64,000 nucleotides of DNA, taken from assembly GCF_003048615.2 (NCBI RefSeq), contig NZ_CP049263.1:868001-932000 (forward strand), written 5' to 3'. Source of the DNA: Campylobacter concisus. GTDB taxonomy: Bacteria; Campylobacterota; Campylobacteria; Campylobacterales; Campylobacteraceae. This document shows, in pieces, positions 26,641 through 34,707 of the stretch. The stretch's first letter is position 1. Every line of letters begins with the position of its first letter. Both the position numbers and the translations under genes were made by a program. Below the pieces are notes generated by a model. It saw only the letters and a program-made list of their open reading frames with translations, had not been told where the DNA came from and searched no databases.

Positions 26641-27343
26641 CTTTATCCTTTTTATTAAAATTTTCTACATTTCTTTGCGTATAAATTTTCATCGATGGAA
26701 ACTCTAACGCACTTAGTTTATCAAAACCAACTTCGTTAAAAACACAGCCTGTATCGATATCTGCGCTATTTTTATAAAATTTTACCTCTTTTACTGGCGT
26801 GTGCCCATAGACGTTAAATATGCCCTCTACTTGCATCTCGTCGCCTCTGCCTGAGAGCAGGTGCCTTTTAAACTCTTCGCTAGCATATTTGTCATTTCTT
26901 AGCTCCCACATATTGCCAACGGCTGAGTGAGAGACGACTAGATGCTCGCCATTTTGAGTTTTGCAATCTTTAAATTCCAGATAAACTGGCCTGCTTTCTA
27001 AAAAATCCACATGCCTTTGCTTAAACTCTACGCTTTGTCCAAGATATGATCTATACGTCGCTTCGCCGCCGTTTCCAAAAAACCAGCTCCTGTCAAATGG
27101 CACTTTGTTGTTTAGAAATTCAAATTTATTGCTAAGTAGCCTTCGCTCGTGATTTCCCATTACCATTTTATAGTCATTTTGCATGATAAGCTCGACCACG
27201 TCGCAGCTAAAAAGCCCCCGATCTATCACGTCGCCAACAAAGCAAATTTGAGATTTTTCTTTGTTTGGAAACTGCTTTATAAGCTCTAAAAGTGTGTTAA
27301 AACAGCCGTGAACATCGCCGATAATGTAAATTTGCTCGCTCAA
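26627..27343 (-). CDS. Metallophosphoesterase (ApaH/PrpE-like)
   Basis: A 238-residue calcineurin-type phosphatase. The metal-binding blocks are complete: GDVHGCFNTL (Asp10, His12), FVGDVIDRG, and MGNHERR, with later HSAVGN and YGHTPVKE histidines. This pattern is shared by bacterial PPP-family Ser/Thr phosphatases and Ap4A hydrolases, so the substrate is open. The start is TTG after GGAGAAAA. It is translationally coupled to the uncharacterised gene downstream. Confidence 0.85.
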   Translation of the reverse strand: MSEQIYIIGDVHGCFNTLLELIKQFPNKEKSQICFVGDVIDRGLFSCDVVELIMQNDYKMVMGNHERRLLSNKFEFLNNKVPFDRSWFFGNGGEATYRSYLGQSVEFKQRHVDFLESRPVYLEFKDCKTQNGEHLVVSHSAVGNMWELRNDKYASEEFKRHLLSGRGDEMQVEGIFNVYGHTPVKEVKFYKNSADIDTGCVFNEVGFDKLSALEFPSMKIYTQRNVENFNKKDKDVVF

Positions 27344-27446
27344 ATTTTCTCCTTTGGCGCAAATTTTAGTCTATTAAACTTAAAAATAAAGATTGTTATT
27401 TGTTGATAAATTTAGAATGAAATTTTATTTATGAAATTTAAAGCAG

Positions 27447-27467
27447 TAGGGGGGGCAAAACCCCCTA
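27447..27467 (-). terminator. Terminator downstream of the aldehyde dehydrogenase
   Basis: A 7-bp GC-rich stem (TAGGGGG / CCCCCTA) lies just past the dehydrogenase stop on the reverse strand. The tail is only moderately T-rich. The embedded run of seven G is a short homopolymer. Confidence 0.6.
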
Positions 27468-27470
27468 AAA

Positions 27471-28946
27471 TCATTGTGCGTAAAAGCCGCTTACTTTGCC
27501 AGTGAGATCTATCATGATGTTTTTCATCTGAGTGTAGTGCTCAAGGATGATCTTGTGCGTCTCACGGCCGATACCTGAGTTTTTATATCCGCCAAATGGG
27601 CTTCCTGCTGGGATTTGGTTATAGGTGTTGATCCAGACCCTGCCAGTCTCCATAGACCTTGCTACACGGAGCGCTTTTGTGATGTCTTGCGTGAAAATTC
27701 CGCCACCAAGGCCGTATTCGCTATCATTTACCATTTTGATAAGCTCGGCTTCATCTTTAAATTTGATGACGACGCCAACTGGTCCAAAAATTTCTTCCTG
27801 AGACACTCTCATATCGTTTGTCACATCAACTAGCAGCGTTGGCTCGACAAATGCGCCATTGTCGCAACCATTTGCAGTGTAGGCCTTGCCTCCGACTGCT
27901 ACTTTTGCACCTTCTTTTTTGCCGATCTCGACATATTCTAGAATTTGCTCGGCTTGTTTTTTATTGATCTGAGAGCCCATTTGAGTCTTAGGATCAAGCG
28001 GATCGCCAACTTTTATAGTGCTAAATTTCTTAACCGCAGCCTCGATAAATTTGTCATAAAAGCTCTCTTCTACGAAAATTCTAGACCCTGCGCAGCAAAC
28101 TTGACCTTGGTTAAACAAAATTCCAAGCTGAAGTCCGTCAAGCGCCTTGTCTAAATTTGCGTCGCTAAAGAAGATATTTGCGCTCTTGCCGCCAAGCTCA
28201 AGTGTGGCTGGGATGATACGGCGAGCCGCAGCTATGGCGATATCACGGCCAATCTCGGTTGAGCCAGTAAATGCTAGCTTGTCAAGGCCTGGGTGGTTTT
28301 TGATCCACTCGCCGCTCTTGCTGCCTCTGCCTGTTACTATATTTATAAGGCCTTTTGGCAAAATTTTATCTATCAGTCTAAATAGCTCAAGCACGCTTAG
28401 GCTTGTCTCGCTTGAAGGCTTAAATACGCTAGCATCGCCTGCTGCGATAACTGGAGCTAGCTTCCAAGCTGCCATTAGAAATGGAAAATTCCAAGGCACG
28501 ATCTGACCCACAACGCCTATTGGCTCGCGCAAAACGATAGAGAGTTGCTTCTCATCAAGCACATTTGCGCTGCCTTCTTCGCCCATGATAACGCCAGCAA
28601 AGTACCTAAAATGCTCGGCTGCAAAAGGAATATCGACATTTAGTGTCTCACGGATCGGCTTGCCGTTGTCCATGCTTTCAACTTTTGCTAAGTGTTCTTT
28701 GTGCTCGTCGATGATATCAGCGATCTTGTTTAGCAGCTTTGCGCGCTCGCTAACTGTGGTGTGTTTAAATTTATTAAAAGCCTCACGTGCAGCACGAACT
28801 GCGTCATTTACATCTTCTTCGGTAGCGTCAGCGATCTTTGCAAGGTGCTCGCCGTTTGCTGGATTTTTGGCATCAAGTGTAGCGCCGTCTTTTGCGTCAC
28901 GCCACTCACCATCTATGAAAAGCCCGTATTTTTCAAGTAGTTTCAT
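27471..28946 (-). CDS. NAD(P)-dependent aldehyde dehydrogenase
   Basis: A 491-residue enzyme of the aldehyde dehydrogenase superfamily that oxidises an aldehyde to the acid. The catalytic cysteine is Cys284 in NQGQVCCAGSRI and the general base Glu250 in LELGGKSANIF. The cofactor site shows VVGQIVPWNFPFLMAAWKLAP and FTGSTEIG. Closest by motif to the AldA/acetaldehyde and phenylacetaldehyde branch; the true substrate is unknown. It is read from an ATG after AAGGAG, alone, with AT-rich inverted repeats upstream. Confidence 0.92.
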   Translation of the reverse strand: MKLLEKYGLFIDGEWRDAKDGATLDAKNPANGEHLAKIADATEEDVNDAVRAAREAFNKFKHTTVSERAKLLNKIADIIDEHKEHLAKVESMDNGKPIRETLNVDIPFAAEHFRYFAGVIMGEEGSANVLDEKQLSIVLREPIGVVGQIVPWNFPFLMAAWKLAPVIAAGDASVFKPSSETSLSVLELFRLIDKILPKGLINIVTGRGSKSGEWIKNHPGLDKLAFTGSTEIGRDIAIAAARRIIPATLELGGKSANIFFSDANLDKALDGLQLGILFNQGQVCCAGSRIFVEESFYDKFIEAAVKKFSTIKVGDPLDPKTQMGSQINKKQAEQILEYVEIGKKEGAKVAVGGKAYTANGCDNGAFVEPTLLVDVTNDMRVSQEEIFGPVGVVIKFKDEAELIKMVNDSEYGLGGGIFTQDITKALRVARSMETGRVWINTYNQIPAGSPFGGYKNSGIGRETHKIILEHYTQMKNIMIDLTGKVSGFYAQ

Positions 28947-28988
28947 ACTTTTCTCCTTGATTAAGATTTTGTAAAAGGATTATAATAT

Positions 28989-29049
28989 TAATAAAATTTA
29001 TCAAAAATAAATTTTGGATATAAATTCTCTTTTTTAATAAATTTTATTA
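28989..29049. repeat. Widely spaced AT-rich inverted repeat upstream of the aldehyde dehydrogenase
   Basis: Perfect 12-bp arms TAATAAAATTTA (28989-29000) and TAAATTTTATTA (29038-29049) enclose 37 bases in the gap upstream of the reverse dehydrogenase and downstream of the reverse kinase gene. It could be an operator pair, but such AT-rich matches also arise by chance here. Confidence 0.35.
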
Positions 29050-29072
29050 TTTAGAGTAGGGTGGTTTTAAAT

Positions 29073-30242
29073 TTAACTCTGCCAAGAGAGTGAAAACGTA
29101 GTCTCGCCATCAAGCTCGCTTTGGCATTTTACGGTGATGTTATTTTTCTTGCAGCACTCTTTGACTAAATTTAACCCTATGCCAAAGCCGCCTTGATCGT
29201 CGTTAAATCTCGTGTAGCGATCAAAAATTTTCATCTGGTCCTCTTTACTGATGCCGCGTCCAGTGTTGCTTATGCTAAAGAAATTTGGCTCTAAAACGAT
29301 GCTAACCTTTGAATTTGGCGCTGCGTATTTGGAGGCGTTGCTAAGGAGATTATCTAAAATTTTACTCACATCCTCAAGGTCTGCGTTTATGAAGCTTGGC
29401 TTTAGGCTAGCCTCTATCTTAAGTCCGCGTTTAGCAAAAAATGGCGAGAAGTAGCTAAGCCTTTGCGTGGTTAGTAAATTTAGATCGATTAGCTCTTTTT
29501 TGCTTGGTTTATCTAGGTTAAAGCTTAGATGAACGAGCGCGTCATAGATGCTGCCTAGGCTCTTTGCAGCAAGACTGATGTTGTTAAAACGCTTTAAATT
29601 TCGCTCATTTAGGTTTTCAAGATCAGCCGTTTCTATGCTCATCGAGATGACGCTTAGGGGCGTGTTTATCTCGTGAGTTGAGTCTTTTATGAAGTGATTT
29701 AGCGTATCTATCTTTTCATAAAGCGGTCTTAGGCTTAGTTTTGCGAGGTAAAAGGCGATGAAGAGCAGGGCGAAAAGGAAAAAGAGCGCCTTTAGTGTGG
29801 TCGAAATTTGCAAGGATAAAATTTCGCCGTTGATATTTTTGCCAACTAGAAAGATGTCTGCGCGTGCGAGCTCGTCTGTGGCGTTGTCCTCCATATACTG
29901 GATCTTTTCAAAGATCGCTACCTTGCCGTCTATCAAATTTACATTTTTGCCTTTGTTGATATTTTTGCACTCAAAATCTTTATAAATTTTCTCACCATTC
30001 TCCAGCACGATACAAGCATGTACGCCCTTTTCGTTTGTGAGGCTTGAGACCGAGTCTAGGCCATTCATCCTGGCTTTCATATATATGCCCATCTTGATCT
30101 CTTTTAGGCTTTTTACCTCGTTTAAGATGAGTGCATTTTTTTTATTTTGGTAGTCGTGTATAAAAAAATAGCTCAAAAATAGCACAGAGCTAACAAGATA
30201 GAGGGATAAAATTTTAAATAAAATTTGCGTCTTTTCAGACAT
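29073..30242 (-). CDS. Sensor histidine kinase (second two-component system)
   Basis: A 389-residue inner-membrane kinase. It has one helix near residues 8-28, a periplasmic loop of about 120 residues, a second helix at about 151-169, then the DHp motif STHEINTPLS with the phosphorylated His near residue 190, and ATPase boxes NLLSNASKYAAP and GFGIGLNLVKEC. The ATG at 30242 is chosen over a GTG at 30260; it overlaps the regulator by 8 bases. It is last in an operon after a Met-rich periplasmic protein and the regulator, which hints at a signal in the periplasm such as a metal, though this is inference. Confidence 0.86.
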   Translation of the reverse strand: MSEKTQILFKILSLYLVSSVLFLSYFFIHDYQNKKNALILNEVKSLKEIKMGIYMKARMNGLDSVSSLTNEKGVHACIVLENGEKIYKDFECKNINKGKNVNLIDGKVAIFEKIQYMEDNATDELARADIFLVGKNINGEILSLQISTTLKALFFLFALLFIAFYLAKLSLRPLYEKIDTLNHFIKDSTHEINTPLSVISMSIETADLENLNERNLKRFNNISLAAKSLGSIYDALVHLSFNLDKPSKKELIDLNLLTTQRLSYFSPFFAKRGLKIEASLKPSFINADLEDVSKILDNLLSNASKYAAPNSKVSIVLEPNFFSISNTGRGISKEDQMKIFDRYTRFNDDQGGFGIGLNLVKECCKKNNITVKCQSELDGETTFSLSWQS

Positions 30243-30897
30243 AGATGTAGCCGTCTCCACGCTTGTTTAAAATGGCATCTTTGCCTAAAATTTGGCGTAA
30301 ATTTTTGATATATACACGAAGGCTAAGCTCGCTTGGCTCCTCGTCAAATTTCCAAATTTTATTAAAAATTTCATCTTTGGTTAAAATTTTGCCCTTGTTT
30401 TGCAAAAATAGGGCGAGCAGGTCGCTCTCTTTGCTCGAGATATTTACATTTTCGCCGTTTTTACTTAGAGTTTTGCTCTGTGGGTGAAAGCAAAGATCAT
30501 CTAAAATTTTGATATCTTCGCCGTTTTGGTGTGAGAAATTTCTTTTTATGAGAGCTTGCATGCGGATAAGTAGCTCTTTTAGCTCAAATGGCTTTTTTAG
30601 ATAGTCATCGCAGCCGCTTTTGTAGCCTTTTTCAAGGTCGTCTATGGTGTTTAGCGAGGTGGTAAATATGCTAGGTGTTGTGACGCCAAGCTCACGTAGC
30701 GATGAAAGTAGGGAGAAGCCGTCGCCTTGCGGGAGTTTGACGTCTAGTATAAGTAGGTCAAAATTTCGCTCGTATGCAAGATCTAGTGCGTCTTTGGCAT
30801 TGTTTGTAGTGGTGACATCGTAACCATTTTCGCCCAGATACTCGCTTATTAGATCAAGTAATGTTTCATCATCTTCAACAAGCAAAATTCTGACCAT
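30235..30897 (-). CDS. OmpR-family response regulator (second two-component system)
   Basis: A 220-residue regulator with receiver domain (acidic pair in VEDDE, phospho-acceptor Asp52 in LLILDVKLPQGDG, Lys in YLKKPFE) and an OmpR-type winged helix ending KRGDGYIYV. The ATG at 30897 is preferred over the TTG just before it. It starts nine bases after the stop of the Met-rich protein and overlaps the kinase gene, so all three are one operon. Two 11-bp-phased direct repeats upstream of the operon are a candidate autoregulatory site. Confidence 0.88.
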   Translation of the reverse strand: MVRILLVEDDETLLDLISEYLGENGYDVTTTNNAKDALDLAYERNFDLLILDVKLPQGDGFSLLSSLRELGVTTPSIFTTSLNTIDDLEKGYKSGCDDYLKKPFELKELLIRMQALIKRNFSHQNGEDIKILDDLCFHPQSKTLSKNGENVNISSKESDLLALFLQNKGKILTKDEIFNKIWKFDEEPSELSLRVYIKNLRQILGKDAILNKRGDGYIYV

Positions 30898-30906
30898 CAA
30901 GTGCCT

Positions 30907-31233
30907 TTACATGCCTTTTTTCATTTCGTCTTTCATGCCCATGTCGTCTTTTTTCATACCCATGTCATCTTTTTTCATTTCGTCTTTCATGCCCATGTCG
31001 TCTTTTTTCATACCCATGTCGTCTTTTTTCATTTCGTCTTTCATGCCCATGTCTTCTTTTTTAGCTTCGTGTTTTTTGACAGGATGTTTTTTAGACATAT
31101 CATCTTTCATCATCTGCTCTTTCTTCATCATCTCATCTTTGCCCATCTTGTCCTTTTGCATCATTTCAGTAGCATTTGCAAGACCGCCAAACATAAACAT
31201 AGCACCAAGTGCAACTAAGATTAACTTTTTCAT
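30907..31233 (-). CDS. Met/Lys/Asp-rich periplasmic repeat protein
   Basis: A 108-residue exported protein: signal peptide at about residues 1-21 (LILVALGAMFMFGGLANA), then a mature part composed almost wholly of Met, Lys, Asp, Glu and Gly. Residues 59-108 are 2.8 copies of an 18-residue unit, KDDMGMKDEMKKDDMGMK. There is no cysteine. Many Met and acidic residues in the periplasm suggest metal (for example copper) binding, but the sequence does not prove this. It leads the operon with the two-component system. The 54-bp DNA repeats make copy number likely to vary between strains. Confidence 0.75.
   Translation of the reverse strand: MKKLILVALGAMFMFGGLANATEMMQKDKMGKDEMMKKEQMMKDDMSKKHPVKKHEAKKEDMGMKDEMKKDDMGMKKDDMGMKDEMKKDDMGMKKDDMGMKDEMKKGM
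30910..31059 (-). repeat. 54-bp tandem repeat, about 2.8 copies
   Basis: In-frame tandem DNA repeats encode the 18-residue units of the Met-rich protein. Copies 2 and 3 are nearly identical at base level; copy 1 differs at a few bases (Glu for Asp). Copy-number change would keep the frame. Confidence 0.85.
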
Positions 31234-31277
31234 AAAGTCTCCTTTAAATTAAATTATGTTGCAATTGTAGTCACTTA

Positions 31278-31295
31278 GTGTGAAATAAGTGTGAA
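31278..31295 (-). promoter_or_regulatory. Candidate response-regulator operator, two 11-bp-spaced direct repeats
   Basis: GTGTGAA occurs twice with starts 11 bases apart (31278 and 31289). Read on the gene's strand it is TTCACAC-N4-TTCACAC, starting about 45 bases upstream of the Met-rich gene ATG. One-helical-turn spacing of direct half-sites is typical for OmpR-family regulators. No binding evidence is available from sequence alone. Confidence 0.45.
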
Positions 31296-31296
31296 T

Positions 31297-32202
31297 TTAC
31301 GCAAATACAAAATAGATAACTGGAAGCGTGATAAATGAAAAAAGCACGCCAATAGCAACTGATGAGATGGCTAGTGAGCTATCAAGTCCAGCTTTTATGA
31401 CCATCGCACTTGCAAGAGCTGATGTTGGCATCGCACATTGAAAGAGACCAACGACCCAAGTTTTGCTCATCTGGATGCCTGAGACTTTTAATATGATGAA
31501 AAATACGATAGCTGGCAATATCATCTTACACAAAAGCACGACGCTAACGCCTTTATATGAGCTTGTGATACTGCTAAAGTTAAGACCAACGCCGATCGCA
31601 AAAAGTGCCACTGGGGTGACGCTACCTTCAAACATCCTAAGTGGCGCAAAGATAAAATCTGGAAGCGGGACTTCTTTTAAGACAAGACCCATAATGAGCG
31701 CGATAAATGGTGGAAATTTTAAAATTTTCATCGTATTTTGAAAGAGCGAGACCTTCTCAGGTGCGGCAAAAGATAGGATGAGTGGTCCAAGGATCGAAAG
31801 TGGGATACCAGTGGCTATTTGATCGTAAAAGATGACCTCATTTACCATCGCATCGCCAAAGAAGCCCTGAATGACAGGCATACCGACAAATAGTGTGTTA
31901 CCAAAAAGGCTTAGCATGACCATACTGACGGTTGTTATTTTGGTAAATTTAAAAACCTTACCTATGACAAATGCCAAAGCAGCGCTAATGGCGGTTGAGG
32001 CAAAGCCGATTAAGATCGTATTTATAAGCGAGGCATCGACATTTACGTGGTAAATTTTATCAAAGATTAGCGCAGGCATTGCAAAACAAAGGACAAAATC
32101 CACAAATGGGATCGAGTGCTTTTGCTCAACAATGCCGACTTTTTTAGCAAAAAAACCAGTTGCGATTATGAAAAATATTGCAAAAAGTGGTGTGAAATTC
32201 AT
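31297..32202 (-). CDS. AEC-family (auxin efflux carrier-type) transporter
   Basis: A 301-residue integral membrane protein with about ten spans in two five-helix halves. It opens with FTPLFAIFFIIATGFFAKKVGI and has the family pattern LFGNTLFVGMPVIQGFFG and GLFQCAMPTSALASAMV. Bacterial members transport malate, malonate or other carboxylates; the substrate here is unknown. It lies alone, with the operator-bearing gap of the Met-rich operon after its stop. Confidence 0.85.
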   Translation of the reverse strand: MNFTPLFAIFFIIATGFFAKKVGIVEQKHSIPFVDFVLCFAMPALIFDKIYHVNVDASLINTILIGFASTAISAALAFVIGKVFKFTKITTVSMVMLSLFGNTLFVGMPVIQGFFGDAMVNEVIFYDQIATGIPLSILGPLILSFAAPEKVSLFQNTMKILKFPPFIALIMGLVLKEVPLPDFIFAPLRMFEGSVTPVALFAIGVGLNFSSITSSYKGVSVVLLCKMILPAIVFFIILKVSGIQMSKTWVVGLFQCAMPTSALASAMVIKAGLDSSLAISSVAIGVLFSFITLPVIYFVFA

Positions 32203-32296
32203 AGCAGTCTCTTTTAAGTTTGGAATTTACAAAGAATTGATTATATGCCCCAAAAGATTAAATTACAATAAACTTTTTTGGATTTTACCCTTAAAT

Positions 32297-34057
32297 TTAA
32301 ACCCTAGTATCAACCTTTTTGTAAAATTTATCTCTTTCATCTATCTTTTCTTTATTTTTTAGATCGTTTTCAAGATAGCTAATATTATAAATTTCTCTTG
32401 CAGATATACTTTTGCCGCTATTTAGGCTGATTAAAAATTTACTCTCAAATTTATTTGATAGGTTGATGATAGCTATTGCTCCAGCATCTTTTAGACTTGT
32501 GATCTTGCCATTTTGCATGACGCCGATATCATTGAAATTTAGGCTATTTAGATGCGCATTGTCCATCTTTTTTGCATCTAAATTTACGCTAGTTTTTAGC
32601 TCGCTTGGAGTATTTAGTTTGCCAGTGTCATTGTAAAGCTCATTTACGTCTAGCTCTCTGCCGCTATCAAATTTTAGTCTTATCGTGCCATCTTGATTTA
32701 GCTTCATAGCTATGACGCTATCGCTATCTCGCAGTGCAGTGGCAGCTGTGGCTTCATTTGTAGTAAAAGCCTTTTTTACCTTTTTTAAATTTGAGATGCT
32801 AAAATCAAGCCCAGTTACTTGCTTAAATTCATTTTCCATTGCGATCATCTTAGCGGATCTTGTATCTTCAAGCTTTGATATGTAAGCATCCGCATTTTCG
32901 TCAAATTTCTTTAAATTAGCGCTAAGATTTTCTATCATCTTTTCATGCGCATCAAGCTCAGTGTTGTAGTCACTATAAAATTTCATAAAACTATCTTTTT
33001 GAAATTTTGTATATGAGAAATTTTCATCTTTTTTGTGCTCTTTGCTTGGCTCAACAATAGGATTAAACTCGCTTAGTCTTGCAGTGTCATCAAAGCCTAT
33101 TTTTGTGTAAGCGAAATTTTTAAAAGAGCTATCCTTGCCAAAGATATTATTGTGCCTTAGATCGACCCAGCCGTCATTTTGAGCATATTTTTTAAAGAAA
33201 TTATTTATATCATTTTTGCCTATCTTTTCATATCTATTCTCAGCAGCAAACAAGGTATTTGGATCTGAGGCGTAGTAGGAGTGCCTGTGATCGATCTCTT
33301 TTGTATCTACGTAAAGATCGGAACTATTTGTGATTATTGCTTTATGGTTTAGCTCTTCTCTTGTTATTTGATTGTGATTTATAACATTTGTGCTGATAAA
33401 CTGCCTAAGATCAACTCTAGCCGTGACGTCACTTAAATTTGCTATTTTTTCATTTCCGTCTTTGTCGTATCCTCTTACTTTTAGCTTGTCAAAGAGCATA
33501 TCTTTTTGATCTAGTGTGCCGTCATTATTGCTATCGAAGCTAAAAAGTGCGCTGTTATTTTCTAGCTTTCCAACGCCTAGCTCTTCTTTATCGCCATAAA
33601 TGTCTAAAAAGACTTCCACTTCACCATAATTTGTCTTTAGAGTGTTTGATTGGGCGTAGTCGTTTAAGTTTTTAAATTTTGTATTTTCTAAGTAGCCACT
33701 TTTTAAGACAGGTAGCATGGCGGCATCATCTGTGGCATTTATATTTTTAAAGTAGGCGTTTTTGCTAAAGCCATTAGAAGGTTCGTCTGAATAAATTTTA
33801 TTGTTGCTATCTATTAGATTTTGCGAGTAATCTTTTAAAATTTCTTCTGCTTTTTGTATTGCTAGATGTTTGTTGTATTCTTTGATATCAGCTTCAGTTA
33901 TGTAGATGGTATCTGTTTTATTTGCTTCATAAAGCTCGTTAAACTGGCTTAAATTTACTTTTGAGCTATTTTGATTGCCATGATTTAAAAATCTTTTAGA
34001 GAGATTTTGCAAATCATTTAAATTTATAAAATCATACTTTTGCAGTGCAACATTCAT
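32297..34057 (-). CDS. 586-residue EF-hand protein behind a sigma-28-like promoter
   Basis: A large soluble protein with no signal peptide or membrane span. One canonical EF-hand loop is present at residues 175-186 (DSNNDGTLDQKD, all ligand positions intact), and a degenerate DxDGN loop (DKDGNEKI) at 198-205. Residues about 365-415 form a predicted coiled-coil. Short themes recur (NINATDDAAML near 106 and IGFDDTARL near 320). A TAAA-N15-CGATAT sigma-28-type promoter lies about 30 bases upstream, suggesting it is made with late flagellar proteins and perhaps exported by the flagellar system. I do not know the family; function is unproven. Confidence 0.75.
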   Translation of the reverse strand: MNVALQKYDFINLNDLQNLSKRFLNHGNQNSSKVNLSQFNELYEANKTDTIYITEADIKEYNKHLAIQKAEEILKDYSQNLIDSNNKIYSDEPSNGFSKNAYFKNINATDDAAMLPVLKSGYLENTKFKNLNDYAQSNTLKTNYGEVEVFLDIYGDKEELGVGKLENNSALFSFDSNNDGTLDQKDMLFDKLKVRGYDKDGNEKIANLSDVTARVDLRQFISTNVINHNQITREELNHKAIITNSSDLYVDTKEIDHRHSYYASDPNTLFAAENRYEKIGKNDINNFFKKYAQNDGWVDLRHNNIFGKDSSFKNFAYTKIGFDDTARLSEFNPIVEPSKEHKKDENFSYTKFQKDSFMKFYSDYNTELDAHEKMIENLSANLKKFDENADAYISKLEDTRSAKMIAMENEFKQVTGLDFSISNLKKVKKAFTTNEATAATALRDSDSVIAMKLNQDGTIRLKFDSGRELDVNELYNDTGKLNTPSELKTSVNLDAKKMDNAHLNSLNFNDIGVMQNGKITSLKDAGAIAIINLSNKFESKFLISLNSGKSISAREIYNISYLENDLKNKEKIDERDKFYKKVDTRV

Positions 34058-34086
34058 CTAAAATCCTTTTAAAGATGTTGCACTTA

Positions 34087-34113
34087 ATATCGGTTAAATT
34101 TATAAAATGTTTA
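34087..34113 (-). promoter_or_regulatory. Sigma-28 (FliA)-type promoter of the EF-hand gene
   Basis: On the reverse strand the bases read TAAACATT-N11-ACCGATAT, which fits the FliA consensus TAAA-N15-CGATWT used for late flagellar genes in Campylobacter. The ATG follows about 30 bases later, with an AAAGGA ribosome site in between. Confidence 0.7.
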
Positions 34114-34122
34114 AGCTTATAA

Positions 34123-34209
34123 TGGTGCCCGAGGTCGGACTCGAACCGACACAAGGTTGCCCTTATCAGATTTTGAGTCTGACGCGTCTACCAGTTTCAC
34201 CACTCGGGC
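34123..34209 (-). tRNA. tRNA-Leu (CAA)
   Basis: An 87-nt class II tRNA with an encoded CCA end. The acceptor stem GCCCGAG pairs with CTCGGGC. The anticodon stem TCAGA/TCTGA encloses the loop CTCAAAA, giving anticodon CAA. It has a long variable arm (TAAGGGCAACCTTGT) and the T-loop GGTTCGAGTCC, so leucine is assigned. Confidence 0.97.
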
Positions 34210-34252
34210 TAAGTTAAGATTGAATTTTTAAGTTTGTGAGAAGAAAGAAAAA

Positions 34253-34269
34253 GGGGAGACTTGCTCCCC
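34253..34269 (-). terminator. Terminator downstream of hup
   Basis: A 6-bp GC-rich stem (GGGGAG / CTCCCC, 5-base loop) is followed on the reverse strand by TTTTTCTTTCTTCT, directly after the HU gene and before tRNA-Leu. Confidence 0.85.
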
Positions 34270-34280
34270 GAAAAAGAAAA

Positions 34281-34583
34281 TTATTTCTTTTTACCTTTTT
34301 TAGCAGCACCAGCAGCAACTGCTTCTTTAAGTTTTTTGCCAACTTTGAATTTGACTGCTTTGCTAGCAGGAACGTCGATTACTTTCTTAGTTCCAGGAAC
34401 TCTAGCTTTCCTTGCAGCTCTGTCAGCAGTACCGAAAGTACCAAAGCCTATAAAGCTAATTGTATCGCCTTTTTCAAGAACCGCTTGGATTGTCTCCAAA
34501 GTAGCATCAACAACTTTTAGAGTATCTTTTTTTGAAAGACCAGCCTTGTCGGCAACCGCTTGAATAAATTCAGCTTTTTTCAT
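34281..34583 (-). CDS. hup: DNA-binding protein HU
   Basis: A 100-residue nucleoid protein that dimerises and bends DNA. The N-terminus KKAEFIQAVADKAGLSKKD and the core FIGFGTF are the HU signature. Residues RKARVPGTKKVIDVPASKAV form the arm with the RxPxT turn; the C-terminus is a lysine-rich extension (AAKKGKKK) beyond the usual 90 residues. The ATG at 34583 is taken rather than an upstream in-frame ATG because it matches the family start and has AAAAGGA at proper distance. Confidence 0.96.
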   Translation of the reverse strand: MKKAEFIQAVADKAGLSKKDTLKVVDATLETIQAVLEKGDTISFIGFGTFGTADRAARKARVPGTKKVIDVPASKAVKFKVGKKLKEAVAAGAAKKGKKK

Positions 34584-34707
34584 GAACCATCCTTTTAAGA
34601 AGTTATGCGGCAATTCTACACTCTTTTAAAAAAAAATACAATACTTTTTCCCTAAATTTAGCTCTTTTTTTGCATTTTTTTAGTAAAAAAGACCAAATTT
34701 TGAACTT

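Noticed and set aside
27447-27467. G7 run as phase-variable tract
   Set aside because: It lies in the terminator after the aldehyde dehydrogenase and cannot switch a reading frame; shorter than typical variable tracts.
30910-31059. CRISPR-like array
   Set aside because: The repeats are contiguous 54-bp units without spacers and encode a protein repeat.
30911-31252. Long forward open frames opposite the Met-rich repeat gene
   Set aside because: They arise from the in-frame tandem repeat read on the other strand; they have His/Phe/Ser-rich nonsense composition and no ribosome site.
34236-34563. Forward frames opposite the HU gene
   Set aside because: Antisense shadows of a conserved gene with its own terminator.
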